From Candidatus Peregrinibacteria bacterium (lineage in GTDB: Bacteria; Patescibacteriota; Gracilibacteria; UBA1369; LOWO2-01-FULL-3), in NCBI GenBank assembly GCA_018655275.1, contig JABIJZ010000002.1, positions 1-64,000 on the forward strand: a stretch of 64,000 bases of DNA. The letters run 5' to 3'. Made by a program: the position numbers and the translations under genes. The notes under the pieces are model-generated. The model had not been told where the DNA came from. It ran no database searches and was given only the letters and a program-made list of their open reading frames with translations. Shown here in pieces: positions 43,978 to 53,813 of the stretch; position 1 is the stretch's first letter; every line of letters begins with the position of its first letter.

Positions 43978-46824
43978 ATGGCAAAGTCATATGATGAAAT
44001 TTCAACACATGTAACTGACCTCGAGCCAGCTGCAGCAGAGATAATTCATGCCCAAATTGACGAAATCAGAGCTCAAGCAGAAGCACTTTTCGACCCTGAA
44101 AGACCAAGAGCAATGAAACCCAAAAATGCATCAATAATGAAAGCTCTCTTGGCTCTATCAGAAGAAGGAAAGTCCGCAACTCCACATTGGTTAATAGAGC
44201 AAATCCCTTCTGAAAAAATACCTGAAGATATGGATGATTTAGCAATAAGAAGAATAATTGCACACCTGGTAAGACAAATCAGTATAAATTCAAGAACTAA
44301 ACTAGCTATCTATTCACAAAAACACCCCGAATACATCAAAGCACACACCTATTATTTAGGACTAAAAGAAAGCAGGGAAGAAGACAAAGTTTTAGCTCAA
44401 AAACATGAAATGATAGAACCTATAGATTTGCCAGTATCAATCGAAAAAAAAGAAGAATTAATAAAAAGATTGGACAAAGCACTTTTCGAAGTTGGGTCAA
44501 AATCAAAACTACACAAAATGGTTTTGAAATCTTTGCTCCACGCAACACAAAAAGATAAAGCCACTACAATCGAATACAGCTGGCTTTCAGAACATTCGCA
44601 CCTAGAAAGAAACCATCCAATCCCAGAAGATCAACCATTCGAAAGGATAGCACATTATACAAGCGCTTTTTACAAGTTCAAAAAAACAGTTAACAACCAT
44701 CCTGAAAGATATGGCTTTCAAATAATAAATAATCCGGAAACAAGAGGTTGGCAAGCAATTCTAATCGAAAATGACAACTACAACAAAAACGAAAATTCAA
44801 CTGAACCAACAACCCAAGAAGACGGAAGACAAATTCCAGAGCTATCAGTACTAGTCAAAGACAGCATAAGACATCTCGAAACATCACAAAGACTAAACAG
44901 AGAAAAAGTAGAATTTTTATGTAACTTTGTACTAGAAGTATCAGAAAAAAACCAATGGACAAAGACAAATGAAATACTAAGACACCCCAGAACAAAAGAG
45001 CTAGGAATCACCAGTAAGTTGATACACATATTCATGGGGAAAATCCGAGAAATAACTTCAACAGCAGACGGGCACATGGCCCTAGGGTACAGCATTGAAC
45101 GAAAAGGAGAAGAACTCTTCAGATTCAAAAGACACACAGAATATAGAAAAGCTTTAGTAAAATGCACAGAAAGAGGAGCAATATTTCCAGTAAAAGTAAC
45201 AGAAGGAATAAGATTTAACGAAGACTATTATGATGAAACCATGGGGTTGTGGATCAAAACTGGCAAATCAGAAAAAACTCCCACTGCCTTAGTTATGAGC
45301 CAATTGGCACAATTCGCAAAACAAAACCAAGCCCTAACAATACACCACCTCGCATATCTTACAAAACTACCAATAAAAATTGTTAAAATAGCAATAAAGG
45401 AAGTAAAACAGTTAATACAACGTAGAGGATGGGCAATCGAACGAGGATACATATCAAAAAAAGGAGCTTTCTATCTAACAACAAAAGCAGAAGCAGAAAA
45501 ACAACCATTAGCCCCAAAAGAAAAAATCAAAAAAGCAGTCGCTGAGGCTTTTGATTCAACAGATCCAAAAGACATGCCAAATAAACTAAGTATTGAATCT
45601 TTAATCTCTCAAAAAGAAACCACTATAAGTCCAGCCAAACAAGCAACCATACATCAGCTGGCACAAATCATGGCCCCACAAATTTCAGAGAAAACGAGAA
45701 GAGATAGAACTCTCAATGGCAATGCCTCAGGTATAAACATCGCTTCAGTACTTAAAGAGTTGTTCATAGAAAGATTAACAATAGTAATCAGATTGAGGGA
45801 TTCAAAAAGACACATCACAACCCCAGTCAATAAAGCAAAAAAACAATTCCTATTAGACTTTCTTAGCAAAAAAGCAGCAAGAGGAGAAACTTTCACATCA
45901 GCGGAACTTAAAGCTAAAGCCCAAGCACAAGGCTTAAATATGACAAATGACAACACTAAAAGTTTTTACGAACGACTAAAAGAAATAACAAAGACCGAAC
46001 CAAGAGTCCTAGGATTTAAACTCGAGACCCCTAGACCAGGCTACTACAAAATAGTAATAACAAAAAATTATAGAAAAGCCACCGTAAGCTACAAACAAGG
46101 CTACACAACCTACCCAGAAAGAATAAAAGACCCACAGTTCAAGTTCGACAAAGCTGTATACAAGACAGGAATCGAAAAATTAACTGCAAAAAGAGGCATA
46201 TCAAAAGAAGCCTTAATAAGAGTAATAGCAAATAAAATAGCTGGATACTCAGCACAAGGTCTCACGATATCATCAAGACTTTTAGTTCAAGAAACCTCAG
46301 GCGCAACCTCAGCTAACGTAAGAAGCGTTATAAAATATTTAAGAGACAGATTCAACAACGAGGGAAATATTCCAATAGAATTTTGCCAAGATAAGGATTT
46401 TTCATTCTACATAAGAACAACAGGAGGAACTTCTAATACAAAAGGAGAAAAAACAACCCCTCCACAACCAGACACAGAAACAAGTGAAATCCCATCCAAA
46501 GAAGCTTCAGAATATATGGGAGGCCCATTCACACAAGAAGATGAAACAACCATCAATAGCGAAATATCCCAAGCATTAGAGCCAGAAACCTCAACGGAAA
46601 AACCTGGATACGGCAGGCCAAAAAGAACAATTTTCGTTACAGAACCACTACACTTCACAGGAAAAGGCCCCGCACCTTCAACAAAATTTTTCGAAGAATT
46701 TATAGCAGAAGATCCACTTCCTTTACAAGCGAGACCTTCGACCAGTGCCCCATCTAGCACTACAGAAGAAAAACCTGCAAGACCAGATTTTTCAAAATTC
46801 GTAAGAGAGCTACTAAACAGTTAA
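43978..46824 (+). CDS. giant modular protein 1 (948 aa), serial winged-helix-like modules
   Basis: Unknown family; first of four paralogs. About seven modules of 90-120 residues follow each other. Each has a helical part with a helix-turn-helix look and ends in a beta pair. One module type ends in LGF/LGY-x-hydrophobic-E (LGYSIERKGEELFRF, LGFKLETPRPGYY). The other opens with an aromatic cap (FNEDYYDETMGLW near 412; FKFDKAVYKTGIEKL near 721) and ends in a YLTT-like strand (GAFYLTTKAEAE). Lys and Arg are frequent. A Pro/Thr/Glu linker (about 820-930) leads to DFSKFVRELLNS. No enzyme motif, signal peptide or membrane helix is seen. A DNA- or RNA-binding scaffold is the best guess. Confidence 0.8.
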   Translation: MAKSYDEISTHVTDLEPAAAEIIHAQIDEIRAQAEALFDPERPRAMKPKNASIMKALLALSEEGKSATPHWLIEQIPSEKIPEDMDDLAIRRIIAHLVRQISINSRTKLAIYSQKHPEYIKAHTYYLGLKESREEDKVLAQKHEMIEPIDLPVSIEKKEELIKRLDKALFEVGSKSKLHKMVLKSLLHATQKDKATTIEYSWLSEHSHLERNHPIPEDQPFERIAHYTSAFYKFKKTVNNHPERYGFQIINNPETRGWQAILIENDNYNKNENSTEPTTQEDGRQIPELSVLVKDSIRHLETSQRLNREKVEFLCNFVLEVSEKNQWTKTNEILRHPRTKELGITSKLIHIFMGKIREITSTADGHMALGYSIERKGEELFRFKRHTEYRKALVKCTERGAIFPVKVTEGIRFNEDYYDETMGLWIKTGKSEKTPTALVMSQLAQFAKQNQALTIHHLAYLTKLPIKIVKIAIKEVKQLIQRRGWAIERGYISKKGAFYLTTKAEAEKQPLAPKEKIKKAVAEAFDSTDPKDMPNKLSIESLISQKETTISPAKQATIHQLAQIMAPQISEKTRRDRTLNGNASGINIASVLKELFIERLTIVIRLRDSKRHITTPVNKAKKQFLLDFLSKKAARGETFTSAELKAKAQAQGLNMTNDNTKSFYERLKEITKTEPRVLGFKLETPRPGYYKIVITKNYRKATVSYKQGYTTYPERIKDPQFKFDKAVYKTGIEKLTAKRGISKEALIRVIANKIAGYSAQGLTISSRLLVQETSGATSANVRSVIKYLRDRFNNEGNIPIEFCQDKDFSFYIRTTGGTSNTKGEKTTPPQPDTETSEIPSKEASEYMGGPFTQEDETTINSEISQALEPETSTEKPGYGRPKRTIFVTEPLHFTGKGPAPSTKFFEEFIAEDPLPLQARPSTSAPSSTTEEKPARPDFSKFVRELLNS

Positions 46825-46840
46825 ACAACCATAAACCCAA

Positions 46841-49800
46841 ATGGGAGAAGCAGAAGCACTACAAACAGGCAGTAATTTCAAAGATATAATAAAAGACCCT
46901 TTGTCAGAGGAAGTACTTGGAATACAAATAAATGAGGAAATATTAACAGTTCTAGACTCACAAAGAGATCAAATACAAACTGCTCTAGCACAAGAAGAAG
47001 ATAGCGATCTCCCAGATCTCGAAAGAACAATGATAAGAATAATTCACGAATACAACCAAAGAGAAATAGCCCCAACAAGGATAGCAATACAAAAATCATT
47101 AAGAGAAAGAGGAATAGCAATAAGCCAAAAACAAACCAACAAAGCTGTAGCCATGCTCAAAGCAAAATTGAGAGCATCCCCGACAGGAATTATAAAAGAT
47201 ATTATTTCAGAAACTGGATTAGGACTAGAAAGAGGACACTACATCAGAATGAAAAACGCTGAAGAAGAAGATAGATTGGAGCATTTAGAAGCCATAGAAT
47301 TCCCACCAAATCCAAACACACAATCACCGCTGGAAAGAAAAATTTTAGGGAAAAGTATAGCTATTTCTCAAAATTATATAAAAAGCAGATGGAATGGCCT
47401 ATTCGCAGCAATATGCAAAGTAGCAAAAAGAGCAGTAGCTAAAAACTCTGGATTCACAGCACAGCATGTTTTGGCAGAGTACATAAAAAATCACGAAAAA
47501 AAAGATGGAACAATTACTATATCAGACTGCCAAAGAGAACTCGGCAGATTACAAAGAATATCAAGCAAACCAACTTTCACGAGCAAACACAAATTTAAAA
47601 TTGCAAAAAATGCAGACAGTGTTTTTACAACCGAGTTAACAGAAGAAATCCCCACATATGAAGATTTTTTCAAAAACAACAACCCCATTGAAAAACCCGA
47701 AGCACAAGAGTTAGACACAAGAGTAAGCCAAGCGCTAAAACACGTCATTAAAGGTAGAGGAGCCAAACCTCAATCGCAAAAAGCCGTAGAATATGCATTA
47801 ACACAAGTAATGCTACCTGCAGCACAAAAAAACAGGTACTTAACAATTCCCGAACTAGTAAGAGCAACAAATAAAATCTTAGCAAGAAAAAAAACACTAT
47901 CCGGAAACGAAAAACCCCTGTCACAAAAAACAATAGTTAGAGCAATAGAAAGAATTAAATCCTTAAATGAAACCATAGGTGAAGCCTTAGGGTTCACAAT
48001 AGCAGAACAAGGAGCAGGCAAGAAAAATCACAAAGAATTCAAGCTTCAGCTAACAAACGAGTTCCAGCCAGAAAACAAAACAATACTGCAAATACCACCA
48101 ATATCAATCGACCTGCCAAACCAACCAACATTCAATAAAATATATTTCAATAGAGTCGTAAAAAGATGGGCATGCACATCTGAAAGAAAAAATAGAGACA
48201 GCATAAAAGCATTAAAGTTTCTCGCAGAACAAACAGCACAAAGCAAAGGAACCCCAATAAGCGAAATTGAAAAACACCTAAGCATAAATCCAGAATCAGT
48301 TACAAACACAAGCTCAAGCCTCCTAACATTGATGAAATTTGTAGTAGATACATTGGACGGTGTAGAGATAAGAAAAGAGCAAGGCAACTACTATTACTTA
48401 GAAACTCCACAACACAAAAATAACACACAACTATCCGCAGAAAGACCCCTAACCCCAAGCCAAGAAATAAGCAAAGAAGATTTAGAAAGAGAACTCGCCA
48501 CTAGAATAAACCACAGACCCCAAGCAGAGTTCTCCAAATTAGACCAAGCACTAGTTCAGCGAATATTAACAATAGCATTTTCAAAATACATAAACGGTGA
48601 AGCAATAGAAACCTCAGATATTGACCAAACTGATTCGCATTACAGCAAATTGAGAGCATTCGTAAAAAAAATACAAACAATAGATGCTAATTTCCCAACA
48701 TTCCTAGGATTTTATTTTGAAGATATAGCACCAGGGATTCACATGCTAAGAGCCAGCAGACAATACATTCCTTCACTATACAGTAATAGACTGGGAGTCT
48801 CTCCCTACCTGCTCCCAATAAGAGAAAACCTGAGATTAGATCAAGAAAAAGCTGACAGAGCAATAGAAATTGTACGCAGAAAATACAGCAAAAATCGCGC
48901 AACAACATTAAAAATATTTGAAGCAATGGTCAAAATATCAATGAGCGGATGGGCAAGCCCAAGACACGGTTTAGAAGAATGCGTCGGAGAAGGCCAAATG
49001 GAACATATGCAATTAATGTTAAAAAAATACCCAGACATAGGATTAGAAGTAAAACAATACAAACATGGGACATGGTATTTAGAATCAACAAAAGAAAGCG
49101 AAGATGAAGGCAAAGTAAAACATCCAAAACCAAAAAAATTAGGACAATACGATTCAAATGCAATTACATTAGAAGAGGTCAAAACAGGGCAAGCACTGCT
49201 AAAAAGCATATCGTCAAATTTAGAAATAATCACACAAACTGACTTTATAGACGAGAAAAAAAGACTCAGTATAGAAGATATAGACCTAGACACAGTATAT
49301 TCATTCATAAGCAGGGCGTCTGGAATTCAAAAAAAAGAAATTCAAAAACAGTTGGCTCCACAATTCATGTCCTTGAGAGACGTAAAAACAAGCGCAGTTT
49401 GGACAGTTACCTGGACAGAAGGAGAAACCATGTTCACAATCAAAAGCAATCAGGTCCTATCCGCTTGCGAATTCACGGCACAAATATGCATAAACAAACC
49501 AACGAGAATATTAGATAGAGAAAGATTGGACCAAGAAGGCATTGTAATTACCGCATCAGACATAGAAAGAGATCCATCAATCACAGAAAGATACATGGTA
49601 GAAAAAATAATAATAGAACTAAGACCACAAAAAGCACACAGAAGGACAAACACACCTCAAGCAGCAGACCCAGAAGTACTAGCATTCATAAGGGAATTAG
49701 ACCAACAAAGCAAAAAAACAACAAAGACTGAAACCCCTACCCCAGCCCCAGAAGACCCAGAAAACACAGAAAATCCCGAAATAGTAGAAGAAGAACCAAA

Positions 49801-49918
49801 ACCACCAGAAACAAAAGCAGAACTGGAAAAAGCCATTGCAGAAATCGAAGATCAATCTTCTATTATCCTGGAAGCATTTGAAGACGACAACCCAGATGAA
49901 TATTTTGACCATCAATAG
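46841..49918 (+). CDS. giant modular protein 2 (1025 aa)
   Basis: Second paralog, 16 bases after the first. Module architecture is the same: an N-terminal helix-turn-helix-like unit (IAPTRIAIQKSLRERG), an LGF-type module ending GEALGFTIAEQG near 395, a cap-type module opening PTFNKIYFNRVVKRW near 430 and ending NYYYLETPQH, another LGF-type module ending FLGFYFEDIAPG, and one ending GTWYLESTKE near 745. A C-terminal unit (DLDTVYSFISRASGIQKKEI, then TWTEGETMFTI) is shared with proteins 3 and 4. The end is a Pro/Glu linker and an acidic tail, ILEAFEDDNPDEYF. No catalytic motif is visible. Confidence 0.8.
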   Translation: MGEAEALQTGSNFKDIIKDPLSEEVLGIQINEEILTVLDSQRDQIQTALAQEEDSDLPDLERTMIRIIHEYNQREIAPTRIAIQKSLRERGIAISQKQTNKAVAMLKAKLRASPTGIIKDIISETGLGLERGHYIRMKNAEEEDRLEHLEAIEFPPNPNTQSPLERKILGKSIAISQNYIKSRWNGLFAAICKVAKRAVAKNSGFTAQHVLAEYIKNHEKKDGTITISDCQRELGRLQRISSKPTFTSKHKFKIAKNADSVFTTELTEEIPTYEDFFKNNNPIEKPEAQELDTRVSQALKHVIKGRGAKPQSQKAVEYALTQVMLPAAQKNRYLTIPELVRATNKILARKKTLSGNEKPLSQKTIVRAIERIKSLNETIGEALGFTIAEQGAGKKNHKEFKLQLTNEFQPENKTILQIPPISIDLPNQPTFNKIYFNRVVKRWACTSERKNRDSIKALKFLAEQTAQSKGTPISEIEKHLSINPESVTNTSSSLLTLMKFVVDTLDGVEIRKEQGNYYYLETPQHKNNTQLSAERPLTPSQEISKEDLERELATRINHRPQAEFSKLDQALVQRILTIAFSKYINGEAIETSDIDQTDSHYSKLRAFVKKIQTIDANFPTFLGFYFEDIAPGIHMLRASRQYIPSLYSNRLGVSPYLLPIRENLRLDQEKADRAIEIVRRKYSKNRATTLKIFEAMVKISMSGWASPRHGLEECVGEGQMEHMQLMLKKYPDIGLEVKQYKHGTWYLESTKESEDEGKVKHPKPKKLGQYDSNAITLEEVKTGQALLKSISSNLEIITQTDFIDEKKRLSIEDIDLDTVYSFISRASGIQKKEIQKQLAPQFMSLRDVKTSAVWTVTWTEGETMFTIKSNQVLSACEFTAQICINKPTRILDRERLDQEGIVITASDIERDPSITERYMVEKIIIELRPQKAHRRTNTPQAADPEVLAFIRELDQQSKKTTKTETPTPAPEDPENTENPEIVEEEPKPPETKAELEKAIAEIEDQSSIILEAFEDDNPDEYFDHQ

Positions 49919-49937
49919 CTCAAACAAACCACAGTAA

Positions 49938-52900
49938 ATGTACAAAGAAGCAATACATCAAGATGATCCTAACCACGAAGAACCTACAACAATTGTAGGT
50001 AGTAACGGCCAAATCCTCGCAATAGAACTCCCCGAAGAAATCCCAAGAGAGATCAGGGACAACGTCGAAGAAGCAATTGCAACAAGACTTGAGACATCAG
50101 AAAGAAATTCGAAAAGTAAAAACACCAGACGCCTAATAAAAATCACCAGAGCCGCAAGACTCAAAGGAGTCTCACTAACAAGGACCGCGATCGCAAGAAC
50201 ACTCGGAATAGCTCCAAAAGAAGTCCATGAAAGAATCGGGCAATTCAACACAAGAGCCAAAGCAAGAAAAGAGCCATTTCACATAGAAAAAATCAGAAAC
50301 GAAAATGGAATTCCAAGTTATATAACAGATGAAGTACCAGAAAAAGAAATACCCGAAGATTCAACCACAACAATAACTGATCTACCCCAAGTACAAATAG
50401 AACTCTCTCCCAAAGAGAGAGCAACAATACTAAAACTATTATCAATTCAGAAAAGACTCTTTGCAAATAAAAATTTTAAAATACTACAGGTTCTCTTCCC
50501 CACCCTGGCCCACACAACCAACTCAAAAAGACTCTTAACAACAGAATACTTAGCAGCAAGACTTCAAAAAAAATACCCTAGAAAAAAAATCTCGAACGAA
50601 GACGCTCAAAAAGCCCTAAAAGGCTACCAACAAAGATTGGAAAGAGAGAAAGAATTCGGACTAAAATTGGTCAGATACGAAAAATCAAACGGATGGCAAT
50701 TAGTATTAACACACCCTCCTTCACACTACAAAGACGTAATAGAAAAATATTCATTCAAAAAATTACCCCCAGAAGAAGCCGAAACTTTAAGACATAACGT
50801 AGAACAAATCGCAGAAAAAAAAAGAGGGAAACCCGCAGAATCACTCAGGACTCTAACAGAAAATTCAATAATAGGCGTCCCAACAAGTTTAAAAAGAATA
50901 GACCCAGACAATCACAATACAAAAAAAGAAATATCAAGAAAAGAAGCAGAATTCCAAGAACTCCTCTCACACTTTCAAGGAGAAAATCTGCCAGAAAGTT
51001 TATTTGGATTCGAAATAATAGAACTCCCTCAAAACAAAACAATCCTGGTTTTAAAAACAGCAAGCACCTTCACAAAAATAAGTGCCACAGCAAGGAATGC
51101 CTCAATCAAACCACTCCAAATACCAGACGAAGACAAAGATAATTTCGACATAGACTATATAGAACTAGTCATAGGAAAAAGTGGAAAAAACGATGAGAAA
51201 CTCGAAATTCTCAAAAAAATGTCAGAACAAGGGCTGACATTATCTTCACTATCAGTAGCATTACTTTTAGAAGCCAATACAGTAAGTGATCTAAGACCAC
51301 GAATATGTTCACAACTACAAGGAATAAACCTAGCTAAAGGTCCTAGAAATACATGGTACCTATCAATAGACGAAGAAGAAGCAAAAACATTCCTTCTTCC
51401 AGAAATAATAAAAACACAAAGAGACTTCCTAACTCGCTCAAGTGCACAAAGATCAATAGAAGTATACAACCTCTGCCTAAAAGCAATCGAACAAGACCAA
51501 CCAATAACATTAGACTGGATAGCACAAGAGTACCCCGACCTATCAAGAGACGAATGGAGCAAACAACTGTACCAATTCAAAAAAGTACTAAAAAGATTGA
51601 ACACCGGATGGACCTTAGAAGGCGGACAAGGCAAATATAAACCAGTAATAACAGGAGAGATTGGAGAAATAGCAAGAACAATCAATCAATTTATCATCAA
51701 AAAACCATCTCAAAAAGAAGCCGCAGAACTCAAAAGAAGAGTTCGAGCAGGAATGCATCATATAACAACAGGCCTACAAAAAAATCTCAGAAAAACAGAT
51801 ATATACACAATAAAACAAATCCTTCTCCCAGCAGCACTAGAAGGCAGAGGGGTTTATTCAAAAGAAATAATCGAGAGAACACAACATCTCAAAAATCCAA
51901 TGACAGAGATCAGATTAGAATCACTGTTAGCAAAAATAAGAAAGCTAACAGAAAGAGAAGATGCAAGAAAAGCATTAGGCTTCACAATATCAAGACTAGG
52001 TAAAAACAAAGTCGTAATAAGAATGATAGAGGACGAATACAGCCCAATTAGCCCAGCCATTACAACAAAAACCGCTCACGCACCAATAAAAATCGAAGAA
52101 AACTTTGATTTCGACAGAGAATTTTTTGAAGCCCAAACAGCAAGTTGGGTGAAAAAACAAGAAATAAAAGACCCAAAAGTCGCACAAATAGTAAGACTTA
52201 TAATAGAAAGTACTGAAAAAGGAGAAGCTATCTCCCTAAAAACAGCAATCGCAAAACTTGATAGCCCAGAAGGACTTCCAAACGCAGACCCACTTCATTC
52301 AAGAATATATGACATGGCAGCCAAAACAAAAGGAATAGAACTGCATAGATACAAAAACAACACCTACTTTTTCAAAACATCAAAAGCACTCTCAACAGAA
52401 TGGCACAAAACCAAAAAAGGCAAATCCCCATTCGAATCCCCAGACACAAAAGAAGACTACTTTGAAGAACTAGTCAAAAGAGTAGAACAATCAATCAAAC
52501 AACACATCAAATATCCAAAATCAAAAAAATTAATAATGTTCGCATTACAAAAAGCCCTAAAAGGTAAACCATTTATAGTCAAAGAATTCCTAGAATTCAT
52601 TAAACAAGAAAACCCCAACACAAGATACACAGACGGATTCGCAAGAAACACAATAGCTTTAGTAAACAAAATAAACCGAGAATACCCAGGCCTTCTGGGA
52701 TTCGGATTTGAATCACCCCCATACCACCTAAGACTAAATAAGCAATATAAACCAACAAAAGCAAACTACATCGAAAGTAGAGTTGCCCCATATCCAATAT
52801 CAGTACCTGAAGAATGGAAAGGGCTCCCACCATCAAGAGACGTATTAAGAAAATTCGAAGACTATAAAAAATCTTGCAGACAAGGAGGAAAAGGCCAAAA

Positions 52901-53786
52901 AAACATACCACTTTTTGAAACATTATATAAATACTCAACAAGAGGAGAAGCCGTAAGCCTCTCATTCATAAATGCAGAAACAAATGCTGGAATCACCCCA
53001 AACGTACTCAAACAACTCAAGGAAACTTGCAAAAAACAGTTGGGAGTTGAATTAAAATTGGGGAACAAAAACACCTTCTTCTTAGCCCCAGAAGACAAAG
53101 AAAAAGCTGAAATAGAGAATAGAATATCAAGCCACAAATCAAAACATACAGGCACAAAATACGAAAGATTCGAAGGCACATTGGAAGAAACTTTCACAGC
53201 AATTGACCTGTTATACAACCTAGATCCAGGCACGGCAAAAAGGGTTTTACAAGAACAAATAGAAAATCTTAAACACATAAGAGTAAATGAAACATGGTCG
53301 GTTCAAAAAGACACAAAAGCAGACATAGGAACTCTTAGAACTTCTCAAAAAATCGGGTTCAACGGGTTCACACCAATATTGACCGTAAAAGAAACCAAGT
53401 TATTTGACGCAGTAGCCTTCAGAAAAGCAGGTTCTCCTAAAAATAGAAAAACACAATTCGAAAAAACTTTGAGAATACCTGATCTTATATTCGCAACTCA
53501 ACACGTTGGATTAAATGATAATTCACAACTCTTCGCAAAAACAACTGCAGAAGAATGCAGCCTTGATAGACCAAAAGACCCCGAGCCAGTTGAACAAGAA
53601 GAGCAAGAAGAAGAAGAAGAAGAAGAACAAAAACAAGAACAAGAGCCACCACCTCCAGAAGAAATAGAAGGAAAAACAAAAGAAACCGCAGCTCAATTAG
53701 ACGAATTTCTAGAAGCTCTCGACGATTTGGAAGAAACAGATTCATACAACGAATTTGATGGGGAGATAGCTATCGCAAACGACTAA
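49938..53786 (+). CDS. giant modular protein 3 (1282 aa)
   Basis: Third paralog, 19 bases after the second and collinear with protein 4 over nearly its whole length. An N-terminal winged-helix-like unit is clear (GVSLTRTAIARTLGIAPKEV, then ENGIPSYITDE). About nine further modules alternate between the LGF type (ALGFTISRLGKNKVVIRM; LLGFGFESPPYHLRL) and the cap type (FDREFFEAQTASW near 723, then EKGEAISLKTAIAKL and NNTYFFKTSK). The shared C-terminal unit (EETFTAIDLLYNLDPGTAKR) is followed by a run of Glu and Gln (about 40 residues) and a tail with LDEFLEALDDLEETDSY. Basic body plus acidic tail suggests a nucleic-acid scaffold whose tail recruits or shields; this is inference. Confidence 0.82.
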   Translation: MYKEAIHQDDPNHEEPTTIVGSNGQILAIELPEEIPREIRDNVEEAIATRLETSERNSKSKNTRRLIKITRAARLKGVSLTRTAIARTLGIAPKEVHERIGQFNTRAKARKEPFHIEKIRNENGIPSYITDEVPEKEIPEDSTTTITDLPQVQIELSPKERATILKLLSIQKRLFANKNFKILQVLFPTLAHTTNSKRLLTTEYLAARLQKKYPRKKISNEDAQKALKGYQQRLEREKEFGLKLVRYEKSNGWQLVLTHPPSHYKDVIEKYSFKKLPPEEAETLRHNVEQIAEKKRGKPAESLRTLTENSIIGVPTSLKRIDPDNHNTKKEISRKEAEFQELLSHFQGENLPESLFGFEIIELPQNKTILVLKTASTFTKISATARNASIKPLQIPDEDKDNFDIDYIELVIGKSGKNDEKLEILKKMSEQGLTLSSLSVALLLEANTVSDLRPRICSQLQGINLAKGPRNTWYLSIDEEEAKTFLLPEIIKTQRDFLTRSSAQRSIEVYNLCLKAIEQDQPITLDWIAQEYPDLSRDEWSKQLYQFKKVLKRLNTGWTLEGGQGKYKPVITGEIGEIARTINQFIIKKPSQKEAAELKRRVRAGMHHITTGLQKNLRKTDIYTIKQILLPAALEGRGVYSKEIIERTQHLKNPMTEIRLESLLAKIRKLTEREDARKALGFTISRLGKNKVVIRMIEDEYSPISPAITTKTAHAPIKIEENFDFDREFFEAQTASWVKKQEIKDPKVAQIVRLIIESTEKGEAISLKTAIAKLDSPEGLPNADPLHSRIYDMAAKTKGIELHRYKNNTYFFKTSKALSTEWHKTKKGKSPFESPDTKEDYFEELVKRVEQSIKQHIKYPKSKKLIMFALQKALKGKPFIVKEFLEFIKQENPNTRYTDGFARNTIALVNKINREYPGLLGFGFESPPYHLRLNKQYKPTKANYIESRVAPYPISVPEEWKGLPPSRDVLRKFEDYKKSCRQGGKGQKNIPLFETLYKYSTRGEAVSLSFINAETNAGITPNVLKQLKETCKKQLGVELKLGNKNTFFLAPEDKEKAEIENRISSHKSKHTGTKYERFEGTLEETFTAIDLLYNLDPGTAKRVLQEQIENLKHIRVNETWSVQKDTKADIGTLRTSQKIGFNGFTPILTVKETKLFDAVAFRKAGSPKNRKTQFEKTLRIPDLIFATQHVGLNDNSQLFAKTTAEECSLDRPKDPEPVEQEEQEEEEEEEQKQEQEPPPPEEIEGKTKETAAQLDEFLEALDDLEETDSYNEFDGEIAIAND

Positions 53787-53813
53787 CCTCACAACAAATT
53801 TTTCAAAACATAA